Shown piece by piece: positions 43,720-53,534 of a stretch of 64,000 nt of DNA. The stretch's first letter is position 1. Every line of letters begins with the position of its first letter. The DNA comes from Candidatus Zixiibacteriota bacterium (GTDB lineage Bacteria > Zixibacteria > MSB-5A5 > GN15 > JACZUZ01): positions 248,001-312,000 of the forward strand of contig JAJRPJ010000012.1 of assembly GCA_024280835.1 (NCBI GenBank), read 5' to 3'. The notes beneath the pieces were generated by a model. The model did not search any database. It had not been told where the DNA came from and saw only the letters and a list, made by a program, of their open reading frames with translations. The translations under genes and the position numbers were made by a program.

Positions 43720-44838
43720 TCACTTCTGACGCAAGGAGATGCTAAAGAGGACTTTTTCGGAACGCTCTAAGGTACGCTTAAAAGCCGCCGCCGCATCGGC
43801 AGAGCCAAAACGCCCGACATAAACCGCATAATATCGCTTACCTGAGATAGTCTTACGGGCAATTTCCACTGGTTCGCCATAATTCTCAAACTGCTTTTTC
43901 TGCCGACGAGCATTTTCCTTAACCGTAAAAACTCCGACTTGGATACTGTAGAACGACCCAATCAACCGCTCAGCCTCACCTTTATCGGCCTGGCTGTCGA
44001 TTCCAGAGATTCGCTCGATCAAATCATAGGCCCCAATTGCATGCGGATAGGCCTCGCGCAAAATATTGAAATCCAGCGCCGCCTGATCGTAGTCATTACC
44101 ACGAGTATCGTCTTCAGCCAATAGGTACAGCGCCACTGGAGCCAAAGGACTGGTTTGCGAAGTAGAAACTCGAAAAGCATTCCCCCGACCACTACGATAA
44201 CTTCCTTTCTCACGCATTTCAAAACGCGCCAACGCCAATCGAGACCATTCGCGCATATCAGCATCCGCGGAGTTCTTCATTTGGCGACGACAAATCGCTT
44301 TGGCTTGCTTAAAATCACCCTCACGTTCGGCCAGAAAAATCCATAATTTCGTAAAAGCTACCTGAAACTCACTGCGCTTAAACTCTCGCTCATGTTGACT
44401 AAGGGCAATTCTCAATTTTGGAATATTCCCCAGCGCCTGATAATAGCGAGCTAGGCTGAGATAAATTTTCTCACGTTGACGCGGGTACTCAGTTCCAGCT
44501 AAGGCCGCCCTCAAATATTTAGCGCCCAGATTGCCATTGGTCTCCAGCCGCGCCAAAGTTACCAATTCCTCTGGAGAACGAGAATTAGCCGAGGCCAACT
44601 CCGAAAGCTTATCCTGCGCTTCTTTCGGCGAACCATTATCGATAAGCGCCTCTATTTCGCGCAATTTATCCGCGCGTGTAGCGCCAACAGCAACCACCGA
44701 ACAAACGAAAACCGCGACTAAAGCCAGCGCTAAAGGACGCAGAGTATCTACCAAACAAAAAGACGTCCTCACGCTAAATCGCGTAGGACGCACACTATCC
44801 AACAACACAACAGAGTTTCTAACAAACATCAAATTCAA
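43720..44838 (-). CDS. SPOR-domain protein with TPR-like helices
   Basis: The protein has 372 residues. A signal-like helix lies at about 35-53 after a long N-terminal part, so a downstream start is likely. The middle is helical and TPR-like (LSLARYYQALGNIPKLRIALSQHE, PEELVTLARLETNGNLG). The end is a SPOR domain (YSIQVGVFTVKENARRQKKQFE...KRYYAVYVGRFGSADAAAAFKRTL), which binds glycan strands of denuded peptidoglycan. It probably acts at the septum or cell wall. Upstream of mutS on the same strand, 88 bases away. Confidence 0.85.
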   Translation of the reverse strand: MNLMFVRNSVVLLDSVRPTRFSVRTSFCLVDTLRPLALALVAVFVCSVVAVGATRADKLREIEALIDNGSPKEAQDKLSELASANSRSPEELVTLARLETNGNLGAKYLRAALAGTEYPRQREKIYLSLARYYQALGNIPKLRIALSQHEREFKRSEFQVAFTKLWIFLAEREGDFKQAKAICRRQMKNSADADMREWSRLALARFEMREKGSYRSGRGNAFRVSTSQTSPLAPVALYLLAEDDTRGNDYDQAALDFNILREAYPHAIGAYDLIERISGIDSQADKGEAERLIGSFYSIQVGVFTVKENARRQKKQFENYGEPVEIARKTISGKRYYAVYVGRFGSADAAAAFKRTLERSEKVLFSISLRQK

Positions 44839-44895
44839 AAAACCTCTCTATGGCTACCAATAAATTCAATCAGCTCGACAAGTCTATCATTGCAA

Positions 44896-46002
44896 TCATT
44901 GTGACGAAGCAGCGCTTGAACTCGAAAGACCACGCAAAGCCTCCAACTTTTTCTGGCTTTCCTTGCGCTCCTTGCTCTCTATCAAACCGATAAGATTATG
45001 AATCTTCTCTTCCTTCTTGCTCTTCAAATACAACCGCGCCAATTCAAGAGCTGGCAAATAGGAATCGCTATTATTCTCCAAAGCATGAATCAACTGCTCC
45101 TCGGCGGCCTCAAAATCTGACTTCTTGCTGAAATACGCAGCCAACTTCAAACGCGCCTCAAGATTCCCAGGATCCAACCGAATCACCATCCGGCAAATAT
45201 CCTCAATCTCACCAAACTTCCCGACTTCAAAAAGCGCCTTCTCCAAACGCTCAAGTGTCGGACCAGATTTCTCTGGCACATTCGAAACCATTCGCTTCCA
45301 AATTCCAATCGCATCTTCAACACGATTCTCGGTCATATACGTATCGCCAATTTTGACATAGGCCGCCGCGCACGTTTCATCCAATGAAATCGCCTCTTTG
45401 AAAATCAAGCGCGATTGATGATACTCTTCCCTATCCGCAAAAGCTTCGCCAATTTTGACCTTGTAAGCGGCCAATGACTTGCGCGACATCTCGCCTCTGA
45501 GCTTCAAAATTTTTTCTGCGGTAGCCAAGGCGTTTTCCCATTCGCCACTTTTCTCCTGAATAGAAAGCAAAGTCTCTAGTCCCCAAGCCCCCTGCTCACC
45601 ACTATCATTATACTGTTGCAACGAACGAGCCGCCGCCGAATAATCGCCCATCTCAAGATAATCCGAAGTGATAGCCCGATAGACATCTGAACGCTGCTGA
45701 ACTGTCAAATCATGCCGTGAACCCAAATCCTGATGGATCTGCAAAGCGCGCTCAGGCTTACCATTACGCTTAAATATATCCCCAATACGAAGATAGGCGT
45801 CAACGTTTGAAGAATCAGTTGAAATCACCTGCCGGAGCTTCGCAAAAGCCGTGCGGTCATCATCGTTCAACAATGAGCGCAAACCATCAATATATGTCTG
45901 CTGATCAACAGCTTTACCCCCGCCACGTATTTTCTCATAGACAAAATAGACTCCCAAAGAAGCGGGTATCAAAGCGAACAAAAAGAGAATTAAACTATCC
46001 AT
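44896..46002 (-). CDS. lapB: LapB-like TPR membrane protein
   Basis: The protein has 368 residues. N-terminal membrane helix: MDSLILFLFALIPASLGVYFVYEKIRGGG. At least seven TPR-like units follow, including DAYLRIGDIFKRNGKPERALQIHQ and AAYVKIGDTYMTENRVEDAIGIW. The order helix-TPR and the pairing with lapA three bases upstream match LapB (YciM). LapB regulates lipopolysaccharide synthesis in enteric bacteria. The C-terminal rubredoxin-like zinc ribbon of E. coli LapB is missing; the protein ends in a charged and serine-rich tail (RGLSSSSAASSQ). Confidence in the family is good, in the exact role moderate. Confidence 0.85.
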   Translation of the reverse strand: MDSLILFLFALIPASLGVYFVYEKIRGGGKAVDQQTYIDGLRSLLNDDDRTAFAKLRQVISTDSSNVDAYLRIGDIFKRNGKPERALQIHQDLGSRHDLTVQQRSDVYRAITSDYLEMGDYSAAARSLQQYNDSGEQGAWGLETLLSIQEKSGEWENALATAEKILKLRGEMSRKSLAAYKVKIGEAFADREEYHQSRLIFKEAISLDETCAAAYVKIGDTYMTENRVEDAIGIWKRMVSNVPEKSGPTLERLEKALFEVGKFGEIEDICRMVIRLDPGNLEARLKLAAYFSKKSDFEAAEEQLIHALENNSDSYLPALELARLYLKSKKEEKIHNLIGLIESKERKESQKKLEALRGLSSSSAASSQ

Positions 46003-46005
46003 AAC

Positions 46006-46359
46006 CTACTTCATCTCCGCTTTCTCAGACTCACGAGGACTGGCCTCACCGAACAAATCGTGCGGCTCCTCAATTGGACGATTGCGCAATGCCGCAACTT
46101 CCTCTTTGAGACCTTTAATAGACCTACGAGCTGAACTTAATTGCGTCAATTGTTTTATATAGGCCCCCATCAAAAGCATCATCGAGGTCACCATTCCAGC
46201 CACAAAACCCCAGAACAACACAAATATAAGCTGGACACCCTCATAGCGCTTCCAGTACAGGTCAATAGTCACCTGTTGGTCAAGCTTAACATTGTAAACA
46301 AAGAAGCCACCGATAACGACTATCGCCGCCAGTGTCAAAATCGCGCGTATTACCCACAT
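46006..46359 (-). CDS. lapA: LapA-like two-helix membrane protein (DUF1049)
   Basis: The protein has 117 residues. Two membrane helices (about 5-25 and 43-68), with the family-typical FVYNVKLDQQVTIDLYW between them and a short C-terminal coiled stretch LTQLSSARRSIKGLKEEVAALR. It lies three bases before lapB, the usual arrangement. LapA is a partner of LapB in lipopolysaccharide assembly control. Confidence 0.88.
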   Translation of the reverse strand: MWVIRAILTLAAIVVIGGFFVYNVKLDQQVTIDLYWKRYEGVQLIFVLFWGFVAGMVTSMMLLMGAYIKQLTQLSSARRSIKGLKEEVAALRNRPIEEPHDLFGEASPRESEKAEMK

Positions 46360-46526
46360 ATCCTATGTCTCCTAGGCCATAAATCGGTCTCATATGCAAT
46401 CGCAAACAAAACCAATTGGCTACATACTTCTAATATCAAAATACTCCACATCCAAGATGGAGTCAATTCAAATCGAATTCAACAGAGATACTCAATAATA
46501 TCCCAATCTCAGCAGTTGGGGATTTC

Positions 46527-47273
46527 TTATTTCCCACTCTCTCCAGCTTCACCACTAAGATTAAGAGACTTCACAGCCTTAACAAAATACGGCTCGTTAA
46601 CTCCCCGATAGAACAATGATTCACAAAGACCACTAACAATAATGATATTCTTACCATCAACAGATTTGAAGACTGCCAAATCGCCCTGAACATTGTCAGT
46701 CACAACATCTGAAACTTGGCCAACGCCTCGTGGGACTTCCAGATGATAACGACGCATAATCTTGACTCGCAACCCTTTTTGTCCGCCATCCAACTTCAAG
46801 CGTGAGATTATCGGTCTCTTGGTCTTACCGTCAAACACTTTGAAAGAACTGTAAATTTTCTTCTTTTGCTCAGAAGAGAATGTCTTGGACTTCAAAGAAT
46901 CTACAAATGCCCGCACATCAAGACTGCTTGTATCGACAAAAAGCTTTATCATAGGAACCGTTGTCAAAAATTCATTTTCACGAAATGATGGTGGAATTGA
47001 ATATTCTTTTCTAGCAGCCACAAAGCGAACACTTTCACCCTTGGCGGCAACTTTCATACTCCACGCCTCTGGAATCTCAATAGTCAAGCCATACTTGCTA
47101 TCGGTAAAAACTCCATTTTCGTAGGTACCAGTATACTCTTTTTTCTTTTTCTTGCGTCTGGCCAACGGCGAATCGCCCTGCCCAAAAGGAACCAGGGCCA
47201 ACCCCATCCCCAGTAATACACCCACCGCGATAATCCGTTTCAGCTTCAATGCTTTCATCATTGTTTTCATCAT
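46527..47273 (-). CDS. Exported protein of unknown function (248 residues)
   Basis: Signal segment: about 12-29 (RIIAVGVLLGMGLALVPFG). A very basic run RRKKKKKEY lies just after the signal. The body begins with GTYENGVFTDSKYGLTIEIPEAWSMKV, the style of PsbP-like or related small beta proteins that start with a 'Y-GLTIEIPE-W' pattern. No catalytic residues or clear family motif. Probably periplasmic. Located upstream of lapA on the same strand, 167 bases away. Confidence 0.6.
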   Translation of the reverse strand: MMKTMMKALKLKRIIAVGVLLGMGLALVPFGQGDSPLARRKKKKKEYTGTYENGVFTDSKYGLTIEIPEAWSMKVAAKGESVRFVAARKEYSIPPSFRENEFLTTVPMIKLFVDTSSLDVRAFVDSLKSKTFSSEQKKKIYSSFKVFDGKTKRPIISRLKLDGGQKGLRVKIMRRYHLEVPRGVGQVSDVVTDNVQGDLAVFKSVDGKNIIIVSGLCESLFYRGVNEPYFVKAVKSLNLSGEAGESGK

Positions 47274-47525
47274 TGTCTTCCCATTCTCATTTCTTCAAAA
47301 GCAATCAATTCCGCTCAAAGAACCTCAATCTCCTCACAGCGAAATCAAATACAATCAAATCTGTAACTTCCTAATATCCCTGTAAGCCCCCAACAATACT
47401 TCCTCAAATTACAACCATACAGTCAGTTATCAATATCATGCAGAATCGCTCGGGTCAAGCATAATCTTATAAGATAGTTTATCACAGTCCTCATTAAGAA
47501 TAATTGACGTACCTCCACACCAATT

Positions 47526-49760
47526 CTATTTCAAGTAAATCATCTTGATTGCCCGATGACCCTCAAAATCCTTAGATAACAAACGCGCGAAATACATCCC
47601 AGACGCCACAGCGGCGCCGCTTTCGTTTCGCCCATCCCAACGGACTTCTCCACTGGCTGACCCAGACTCCGAAAGCCCAACCAATGCCAACTCACGAACC
47701 ACTTGTCCCAAAACATTATACACCACAATCCGAGAACTAGCATTTCCCCTAGGAATCCCCGAAAACCGAATCAAGGTCTCACCATTAAACGGATTAGGAT
47801 AATTATCCAACAAACGGAAATCTGATGGTTTCAAAACCAGCGGATCATCATCCACTCCAGTCTGCAAGAACTCAAAGACCTTAATCGATGTCCCATTTGA
47901 AGTCGCAAACACTCCTGTGCCTGGGGTGACCAAACTCGCCCCACTCGATTCGTAATACAATTCTTCCAACTCCCCATCAACAAACGCCAACACACTGGTC
48001 GAATTAGGCCCCACAGCGGAAATCAAACCGTCTCGTTCAACCGCTGAGGAATAGTCACCAGCCACAAAGTACTCCCCTGTAACTTTCAACTCATTTGGAA
48101 CCCGAATATCAAATCGTCGAATCCTACCCTCAGAAAACATCAACAATGAATTCCCATTATCAATCGTCAACATAGTCCGTATCGCTCCAGGAATCACCAT
48201 AGAACTAATCTCCACAACCCCATCGAAGAAACTCAACTTACTCAAAGACAGCCGACCCGCCTTAGAAGAGTAGTGATAGATTCGCTCGCGCTCCACTGTC
48301 ACAGCCGTTACTCCCACACCCAGACTTAGCAAAACAGCTCCAGAGTTAAATAACTCCCCAGCGCCTGTGCGAATCAAATAATATTTGCTGCCAGCGCGAA
48401 GCAAGAATTCTTTTCCCCCGCCGACACCCTCATGAATAGTAATCTGATCAACCTCCGCTGGAACTCCAAAAGCCCCCATTGCCAGCGGCAACGAGTCACT
48501 AAATGCCCGCACCACCCAGACCAACGGAACCTCTGAGCCATTATCAATCAAATACAGCGTGTCACCCTGCTCAACTGAAGCATTCGTCCCTAACGGAAAC
48601 GAGCGAGAACCAACTAACTCAGGTCCATCAGCCCCAAAGAGTTTGTACTTTTCAAATGAGTTCCTACGACCAGCAGTGTAAAGAAATCCATCAACCAAAT
48701 GCAATGACTGGATCGGTCCAGGGTGATCAAAACTAGCGAAGTTCTGCGGATAGTCACTAACATTCATCCACAATCCCGCCAAGCCTGAAGTCTTTGAAGG
48801 TGTCACCAACACCTGCTTATCTCCAAAGTTGGCCAAGGTCGCCCCCAACGTATTGCCAGAAATCGGAATCAAGTTCAAGGCCCCAGGGTCTACCTTGTCC
48901 TGAGTCTCAATGACATTAGGGCTAGAAATAATGACATAATTTGAGTCAGTCTCAAAAACTTTCGTAGCAAAGCTAATCGTCGGACGTTCGAACAGCGAAT
49001 TGAATATCCCCAACGAGTCAAAAGTAACTGTCTTAATTCCTGAATCCCCCACAGCGAGATTGAACCTATTATCATGAGGCGTAAATGATTGTATCTGGAA
49101 TGGTAAATACAAATAGTCAGGAATTGGCTGCAGCCCGCTCTCTGGGGTTGGATAGCGAAGTATCCCATTGTAATCATCCAGCGCATAAAGCGTATCAGCA
49201 GCCAAAGCTAATTGAACAACCCGCACACCAACCATAGAAGAGTCAACAAAGCTCAATGAGCGAAAGTCATCAACCCGATACATCGACAAACCACGAAACT
49301 CTTCAGCAAAATACAGCGCTCCCGAATAATACAAATAATCCTGAATCTCTCGCGAATAATTAACCGCGCCTAGTTTTTCAAACTTAATTGATTCTGAGAG
49401 TGAGAAAAACAAAAACGAATTATCCGCCATATGTACTACCAAAACAGAATTATCATAACGCATCGAAAGCGGTTTCACTTCCAAAGGATAGAAATCCCGA
49501 ATCCTGAAAACTCCTTCTTCAAGGACACCAGCCCCAATACTAGCAGTGAAACCAGTATCAAGTGTCAAAACACTAATCCCACCATCCATCGCGCAAACCA
49601 AAACCGTATCAACCTGCAAAGCCGCCCAAAAACCATTATGCAAAAACTCAGCTGCTAACTTCGGCTGAATATCCTTAGACGCTCCAATAGCTGATACACC
49701 AATGACGCTCATTAGCAAGACCAAAGTTCCGATGATTGTCACTACCGACTTTCTAATCAT
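47526..49760 (-). CDS. Secreted repeat protein with FlgD-like sorting tail
   Basis: The protein has 744 residues. Signal segment: about 6-28. The body (about 40-640) has LVIVD-like or propeller-type beta repeats (VLVCAMDGGISVLTLDTG, AALYALDDYNG-like patterns). The C-terminal tail is of the FlgD/type IX-type (NYPNPFNGETLIRFSGIPRGNASSRIVVYNVLGQVVREL...SGMYFARLLSKDFEGHRAIKMIYLK). Its start overlaps the stop of the subtilase gene by ATGA at 49757-49760, so the two are translationally coupled. Function unknown; probably presented on the cell surface. Confidence 0.82.
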   Translation of the reverse strand: MIRKSVVTIIGTLVLLMSVIGVSAIGASKDIQPKLAAEFLHNGFWAALQVDTVLVCAMDGGISVLTLDTGFTASIGAGVLEEGVFRIRDFYPLEVKPLSMRYDNSVLVVHMADNSFLFFSLSESIKFEKLGAVNYSREIQDYLYYSGALYFAEEFRGLSMYRVDDFRSLSFVDSSMVGVRVVQLALAADTLYALDDYNGILRYPTPESGLQPIPDYLYLPFQIQSFTPHDNRFNLAVGDSGIKTVTFDSLGIFNSLFERPTISFATKVFETDSNYVIISSPNVIETQDKVDPGALNLIPISGNTLGATLANFGDKQVLVTPSKTSGLAGLWMNVSDYPQNFASFDHPGPIQSLHLVDGFLYTAGRRNSFEKYKLFGADGPELVGSRSFPLGTNASVEQGDTLYLIDNGSEVPLVWVVRAFSDSLPLAMGAFGVPAEVDQITIHEGVGGGKEFLLRAGSKYYLIRTGAGELFNSGAVLLSLGVGVTAVTVERERIYHYSSKAGRLSLSKLSFFDGVVEISSMVIPGAIRTMLTIDNGNSLLMFSEGRIRRFDIRVPNELKVTGEYFVAGDYSSAVERDGLISAVGPNSTSVLAFVDGELEELYYESSGASLVTPGTGVFATSNGTSIKVFEFLQTGVDDDPLVLKPSDFRLLDNYPNPFNGETLIRFSGIPRGNASSRIVVYNVLGQVVRELALVGLSESGSASGEVRWDGRNESGAAVASGMYFARLLSKDFEGHRAIKMIYLK

Positions 49761-52700
49761 CGCGACCCTCCTACAGGCCCAGCCACTCCATGATTAGAAA
49801 CATCATGCAAAAAACGCGGCCAATCCCAAAGTCTAGGTGTCACCTTACCCTTAGTATCCCAAACACTCACCGTATTATCCGAACCCGCCAAAATAATTTC
49901 CAACAAACCATCATTGTCAATGTCATCAATCACCGGCATAAAGCCTATCGAAGTTACCGTCCCAGGATTAGCTGGCGTCACTAGTGGATACCCGTCAAGC
50001 ATACGTCCCTCAGGCGTAAAAGCATAGATCCTTTCAAAACCAGTCCCCGGGAAAAGAAATCCACTCCGCGCAATAATATCCAAAGCCCCATCACCATCAA
50101 TATCGGCAACCATCAAACTAGAAAGGGAAACATCAAGCTGAAATATCTCGCCAGGCAAACCCGAACCGCTATCAATGAATGGCGTCCCGTCTAATGAAAA
50201 TATAAACACTTTTGAAATATCAAACTCTGTATACACCGCTAAAGCCTCAGGAACACCGTCACCATCAAGATCAGCAAAAGTCGGATACGCCCCAATCCAA
50301 TCATTAACCTCGGGAATATGAATCGGCCAGCCTGGCGCATCCTCAATACCATCATGCAGCAACCAAAGTGACATATCCCCACCTTGCGCCTGACCGCTCA
50401 ACAACACATCGACAATCCCATTGCCATCGACATCACCAAGCGCCATACCATGGCTCTGCTCAATATCCAATAATCGCGCGCTAACACGACCATTGGCAGG
50501 TTGTCCATCACGGGAGTTAAAAGCAAACAAACCAGATGTAGCCCCAGGCGATGAATAAGCCGAGAGTAATTCCAAACGACCGTCACTATTGAGATCAACT
50601 GCTGTCACTTGTGGAATAGAAACTCCACGAAATGGAAAGTCATTGCTAATATTGGGATCAATGCGCGTGAACAAACCCGAAAGCGAATAAAAATATGACT
50701 CCCCCGAAAAAGTATAGGCCCTCAATTGTCCAATAGAATTGACAAACATCACCGCAGGCTCACGGTCACTAGCAAGCTCAGTCACTATTGGCGTTGGGAA
50801 CCCGAGAAACACCTGACCCGTAACACCATACTGCGGAAACCCTGCAATAGCGCCTCCGTGCCTATCGACAATATGCAAACCAGTGTCGCTAGTGAAAATT
50901 ACATCTAAGAAACCATCACCTGTAATATCATGTACTGTCGGTGTTGATCGACAATCCCTCTCTACAGAAACAGGAAATCCACTCAACACTTGACCTTGAT
51001 AATCAAACACATACATCCCATATCCAGACCCAACAATGACTTCCTTGAACCCGTCACCATCAAGATCCGCAACCACTGGCGAGATCGCCAAAAAACCTGG
51101 CAACTTAACAGGCCAACCAACACTCAAAGCCGAGAACACTTCAACTGTAACCGAATCTTCCTGCTCACCGAAACTTCCAAAGACACGCAAATGCAAGACA
51201 TAAGCCCCAGATTCAAGTGCGCTCAATTCCCAAGTCAACATCCGTGAATTAAAAAACTCCGCCGTACTAGAAAACACATACGTCTCAAGAGAATTATTGG
51301 GCCTGCTATAACTTACACTAACCGAATCAAACGCATCAGCCGACGCGCTACCAATCACACTCACAATCGACTGCAAGGTGTCGCCAGTTGATGGCGAAAT
51401 AATTCTAGCGATAGGCGCACGCGAAACAGTCACTTGCAAAAAACTCTCATGCCCATCATCGGCAGTCAAACGAAAACGCAATAAACCACCTGGCAATGAG
51501 TCACTATAAATTGCCAACAATGAATCAGCAGGAAACTCACTAGCGCTGGCCAATTCAAAATACTGCAACGAATCACCAACCCCCACGCTCGAAAGTAAAG
51601 CATACTCCAGCGTCCAAGCGCCAGTATAACCAGCCACTGGCAATCCTCGGATGTCAAAAGCCCCCGTGTGCCGTGAGTAAGCCATTGGAGAAGAGAATGC
51701 CAGACTAGCTTCACTGATTAGAGCCAAAGAACGACCAATATCAAGCGCCCCAGCGCCAGACAACGTATCCGGCCCTGGAAATTGAGCGCCAGTATCATAT
51801 GGCTGAACAATGTCACGCGCCCCATCCCGTAAAGCAGTTTCAATTTCTATCACCGACAACTCGGGACGAACCGCCAACAACCGCGCTGCCGCGCCAGCGA
51901 CAATCGGTGTCGACATCGAAGTCCCATCCGAGAGATAGTACAATGAATCGATAATCCGAACCCCTGGCTCACCTCCAGCGGCGAACATGTCAGTGCCAGC
52001 GCCACGAATCGACAAAATGTCACGCCCCGGCGCGACAATATCAACATGAGCGCCATAAGTAGAAAAGAACGTCACCTTCCCTGCGCTATTGGTGGCGCCG
52101 ACTGTAAAGACAGTCGGCAAATCCGCTGGCTGAAAACGTGAATTATCACCACTATTACCAGAAGCCACCGCCACAAAAACACCCTGCTCACGAGCATAGG
52201 CAAACGCCTCTACCAATAGCTGCGACGGAAACCGCGACCCCCAACTTATGTTCAAAATATCAGCGCCACTATTAACTGCGTAAATAACCGCCTCAGCGCC
52301 AACCGATGCAAATGCGTTCGGAAATATCTTAACTGGCAGAATTTCCACTTCAGGAGCCACACCCACAACCCCCACACCGTCATTAGCCGCGGCAATAATC
52401 CCTGCCACATGTGAACCATGCCCAACACTATCGGCAGGATCATTGTCCGTCAATTGATCTGTGATAGTGATACTATCACCAGAGAAATCAAATCCGTGGA
52501 CATCATCAATCAAGCCATTGTGATCATCATCAATACCATTCTCTGGAGTCTCATCAGGATTGGTCCAAATTTTCCCCGCCAACTCGGGATGCGTATCGTC
52601 AACCCCAGTATCAATCACCCCAACCAACGGTCGCTTCCGTTTTGGAGCTGGACTCGTATACTCAGCGCGTAGCCCAATATCCTCGCCAGCTATTCCGCTG

Positions 52701-53305
52701 ACAAGCTTGAGAGTATCGTTCTCAATATCATCAATTCGCTCAATCGCCAAATATGACTGTCCGTTATTCAGCAAATGCCATTGATTCGGAAAATGTTCAT
52801 CAGTCGGTAAATCAAAAAGTTCAAGAATTGGATCAGCCTCGATATACTCAATATTGCTCAACCCAATCAACGCTTCAATCTGCGAAACACCAACAGACGA
52901 ATCGGCAGTGGCAACCACTAGTATTCGTTCCAGCGGATTAACTGAAACGCCTCGACGATTCAATTTACTCGCACGAGCGCTAGCTCTGCTGGAAAGTTTC
53001 TGCAAAGCTATAGCGGGACGCTTGAACTGAATTCCACTCTTTGCAACAACCGAACCTGGAGCAGGCAAAGCCGAAGTAATTCCAAACAACGCCCCCAAAT
53101 CCGCCTCAGGAGATAGTTTAACAATAAATCTCTTCCCACCAACCGCCTGCACACCACTACCACCAGCAGACAAATCAGAATCAAGCGAACGCCCCATCAC
53201 CGACGAAAAACCAAATACCAAAGACACAACAACCCAAACAAACAGCGTTAGATTAGTATTCGTATTCTTAGCGTAATTTGTATCGTACTTGATTGTCATA
53301 CACAT
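49757..53305 (-). CDS. Secreted S8 subtilase with FG-GAP repeats
   Basis: The protein has 1182 residues. Signal segment: about 15-40. The catalytic triad of subtilases is present: Asp in VGVIDTGVDDTHPEL (about 232), His in GHGSHVAGIIAA (about 300) and Ser in DGTSMSTPIVAGAAA (about 463). After a beta-rich part come about seven FG-GAP/VCBS-type repeats from about 730 to the end (VADLDGDGFKEVIVGSG, TFADLDGDGVPEALAVY, IDDIDNDGLLEIIL). These form calcium-stabilised blades. The protein ends with WDWPRFLHDVSNHGVAG, a common end for such repeats. It has no FlgD-type tail, in contrast to its coupled partner downstream. Exported protease, likely outer surface or extracellular. Confidence 0.93.
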   Translation of the reverse strand: MCMTIKYDTNYAKNTNTNLTLFVWVVVSLVFGFSSVMGRSLDSDLSAGGSGVQAVGGKRFIVKLSPEADLGALFGITSALPAPGSVVAKSGIQFKRPAIALQKLSSRASARASKLNRRGVSVNPLERILVVATADSSVGVSQIEALIGLSNIEYIEADPILELFDLPTDEHFPNQWHLLNNGQSYLAIERIDDIENDTLKLVSGIAGEDIGLRAEYTSPAPKRKRPLVGVIDTGVDDTHPELAGKIWTNPDETPENGIDDDHNGLIDDVHGFDFSGDSITITDQLTDNDPADSVGHGSHVAGIIAAANDGVGVVGVAPEVEILPVKIFPNAFASVGAEAVIYAVNSGADILNISWGSRFPSQLLVEAFAYAREQGVFVAVASGNSGDNSRFQPADLPTVFTVGATNSAGKVTFFSTYGAHVDIVAPGRDILSIRGAGTDMFAAGGEPGVRIIDSLYYLSDGTSMSTPIVAGAAARLLAVRPELSVIEIETALRDGARDIVQPYDTGAQFPGPDTLSGAGALDIGRSLALISEASLAFSSPMAYSRHTGAFDIRGLPVAGYTGAWTLEYALLSSVGVGDSLQYFELASASEFPADSLLAIYSDSLPGGLLRFRLTADDGHESFLQVTVSRAPIARIISPSTGDTLQSIVSVIGSASADAFDSVSVSYSRPNNSLETYVFSSTAEFFNSRMLTWELSALESGAYVLHLRVFGSFGEQEDSVTVEVFSALSVGWPVKLPGFLAISPVVADLDGDGFKEVIVGSGYGMYVFDYQGQVLSGFPVSVERDCRSTPTVHDITGDGFLDVIFTSDTGLHIVDRHGGAIAGFPQYGVTGQVFLGFPTPIVTELASDREPAVMFVNSIGQLRAYTFSGESYFYSLSGLFTRIDPNISNDFPFRGVSIPQVTAVDLNSDGRLELLSAYSSPGATSGLFAFNSRDGQPANGRVSARLLDIEQSHGMALGDVDGNGIVDVLLSGQAQGGDMSLWLLHDGIEDAPGWPIHIPEVNDWIGAYPTFADLDGDGVPEALAVYTEFDISKVFIFSLDGTPFIDSGSGLPGEIFQLDVSLSSLMVADIDGDGALDIIARSGFLFPGTGFERIYAFTPEGRMLDGYPLVTPANPGTVTSIGFMPVIDDIDNDGLLEIILAGSDNTVSVWDTKGKVTPRLWDWPRFLHDVSNHGVAGPVGGSR

Positions 53306-53534
53306 TTACTCAAAATAGTTATGTACTCTGTGGACCCAACACGGTCCTAGCCTGCATGAGGGAGAATCAATAGTGACGCAAGATCAACTGGGATGAATTA
53401 CTGGAGAGACTTGAATTGCAACAGACGTGACTACAACAGGTTTGATTACAATAGGCTTCAAGACGGCGAAACATCCTCATAACAAAATACGCCACATAGG
53501 GTTATTGTCAAGAGGTAATTGAAGAGGTGGCCCC

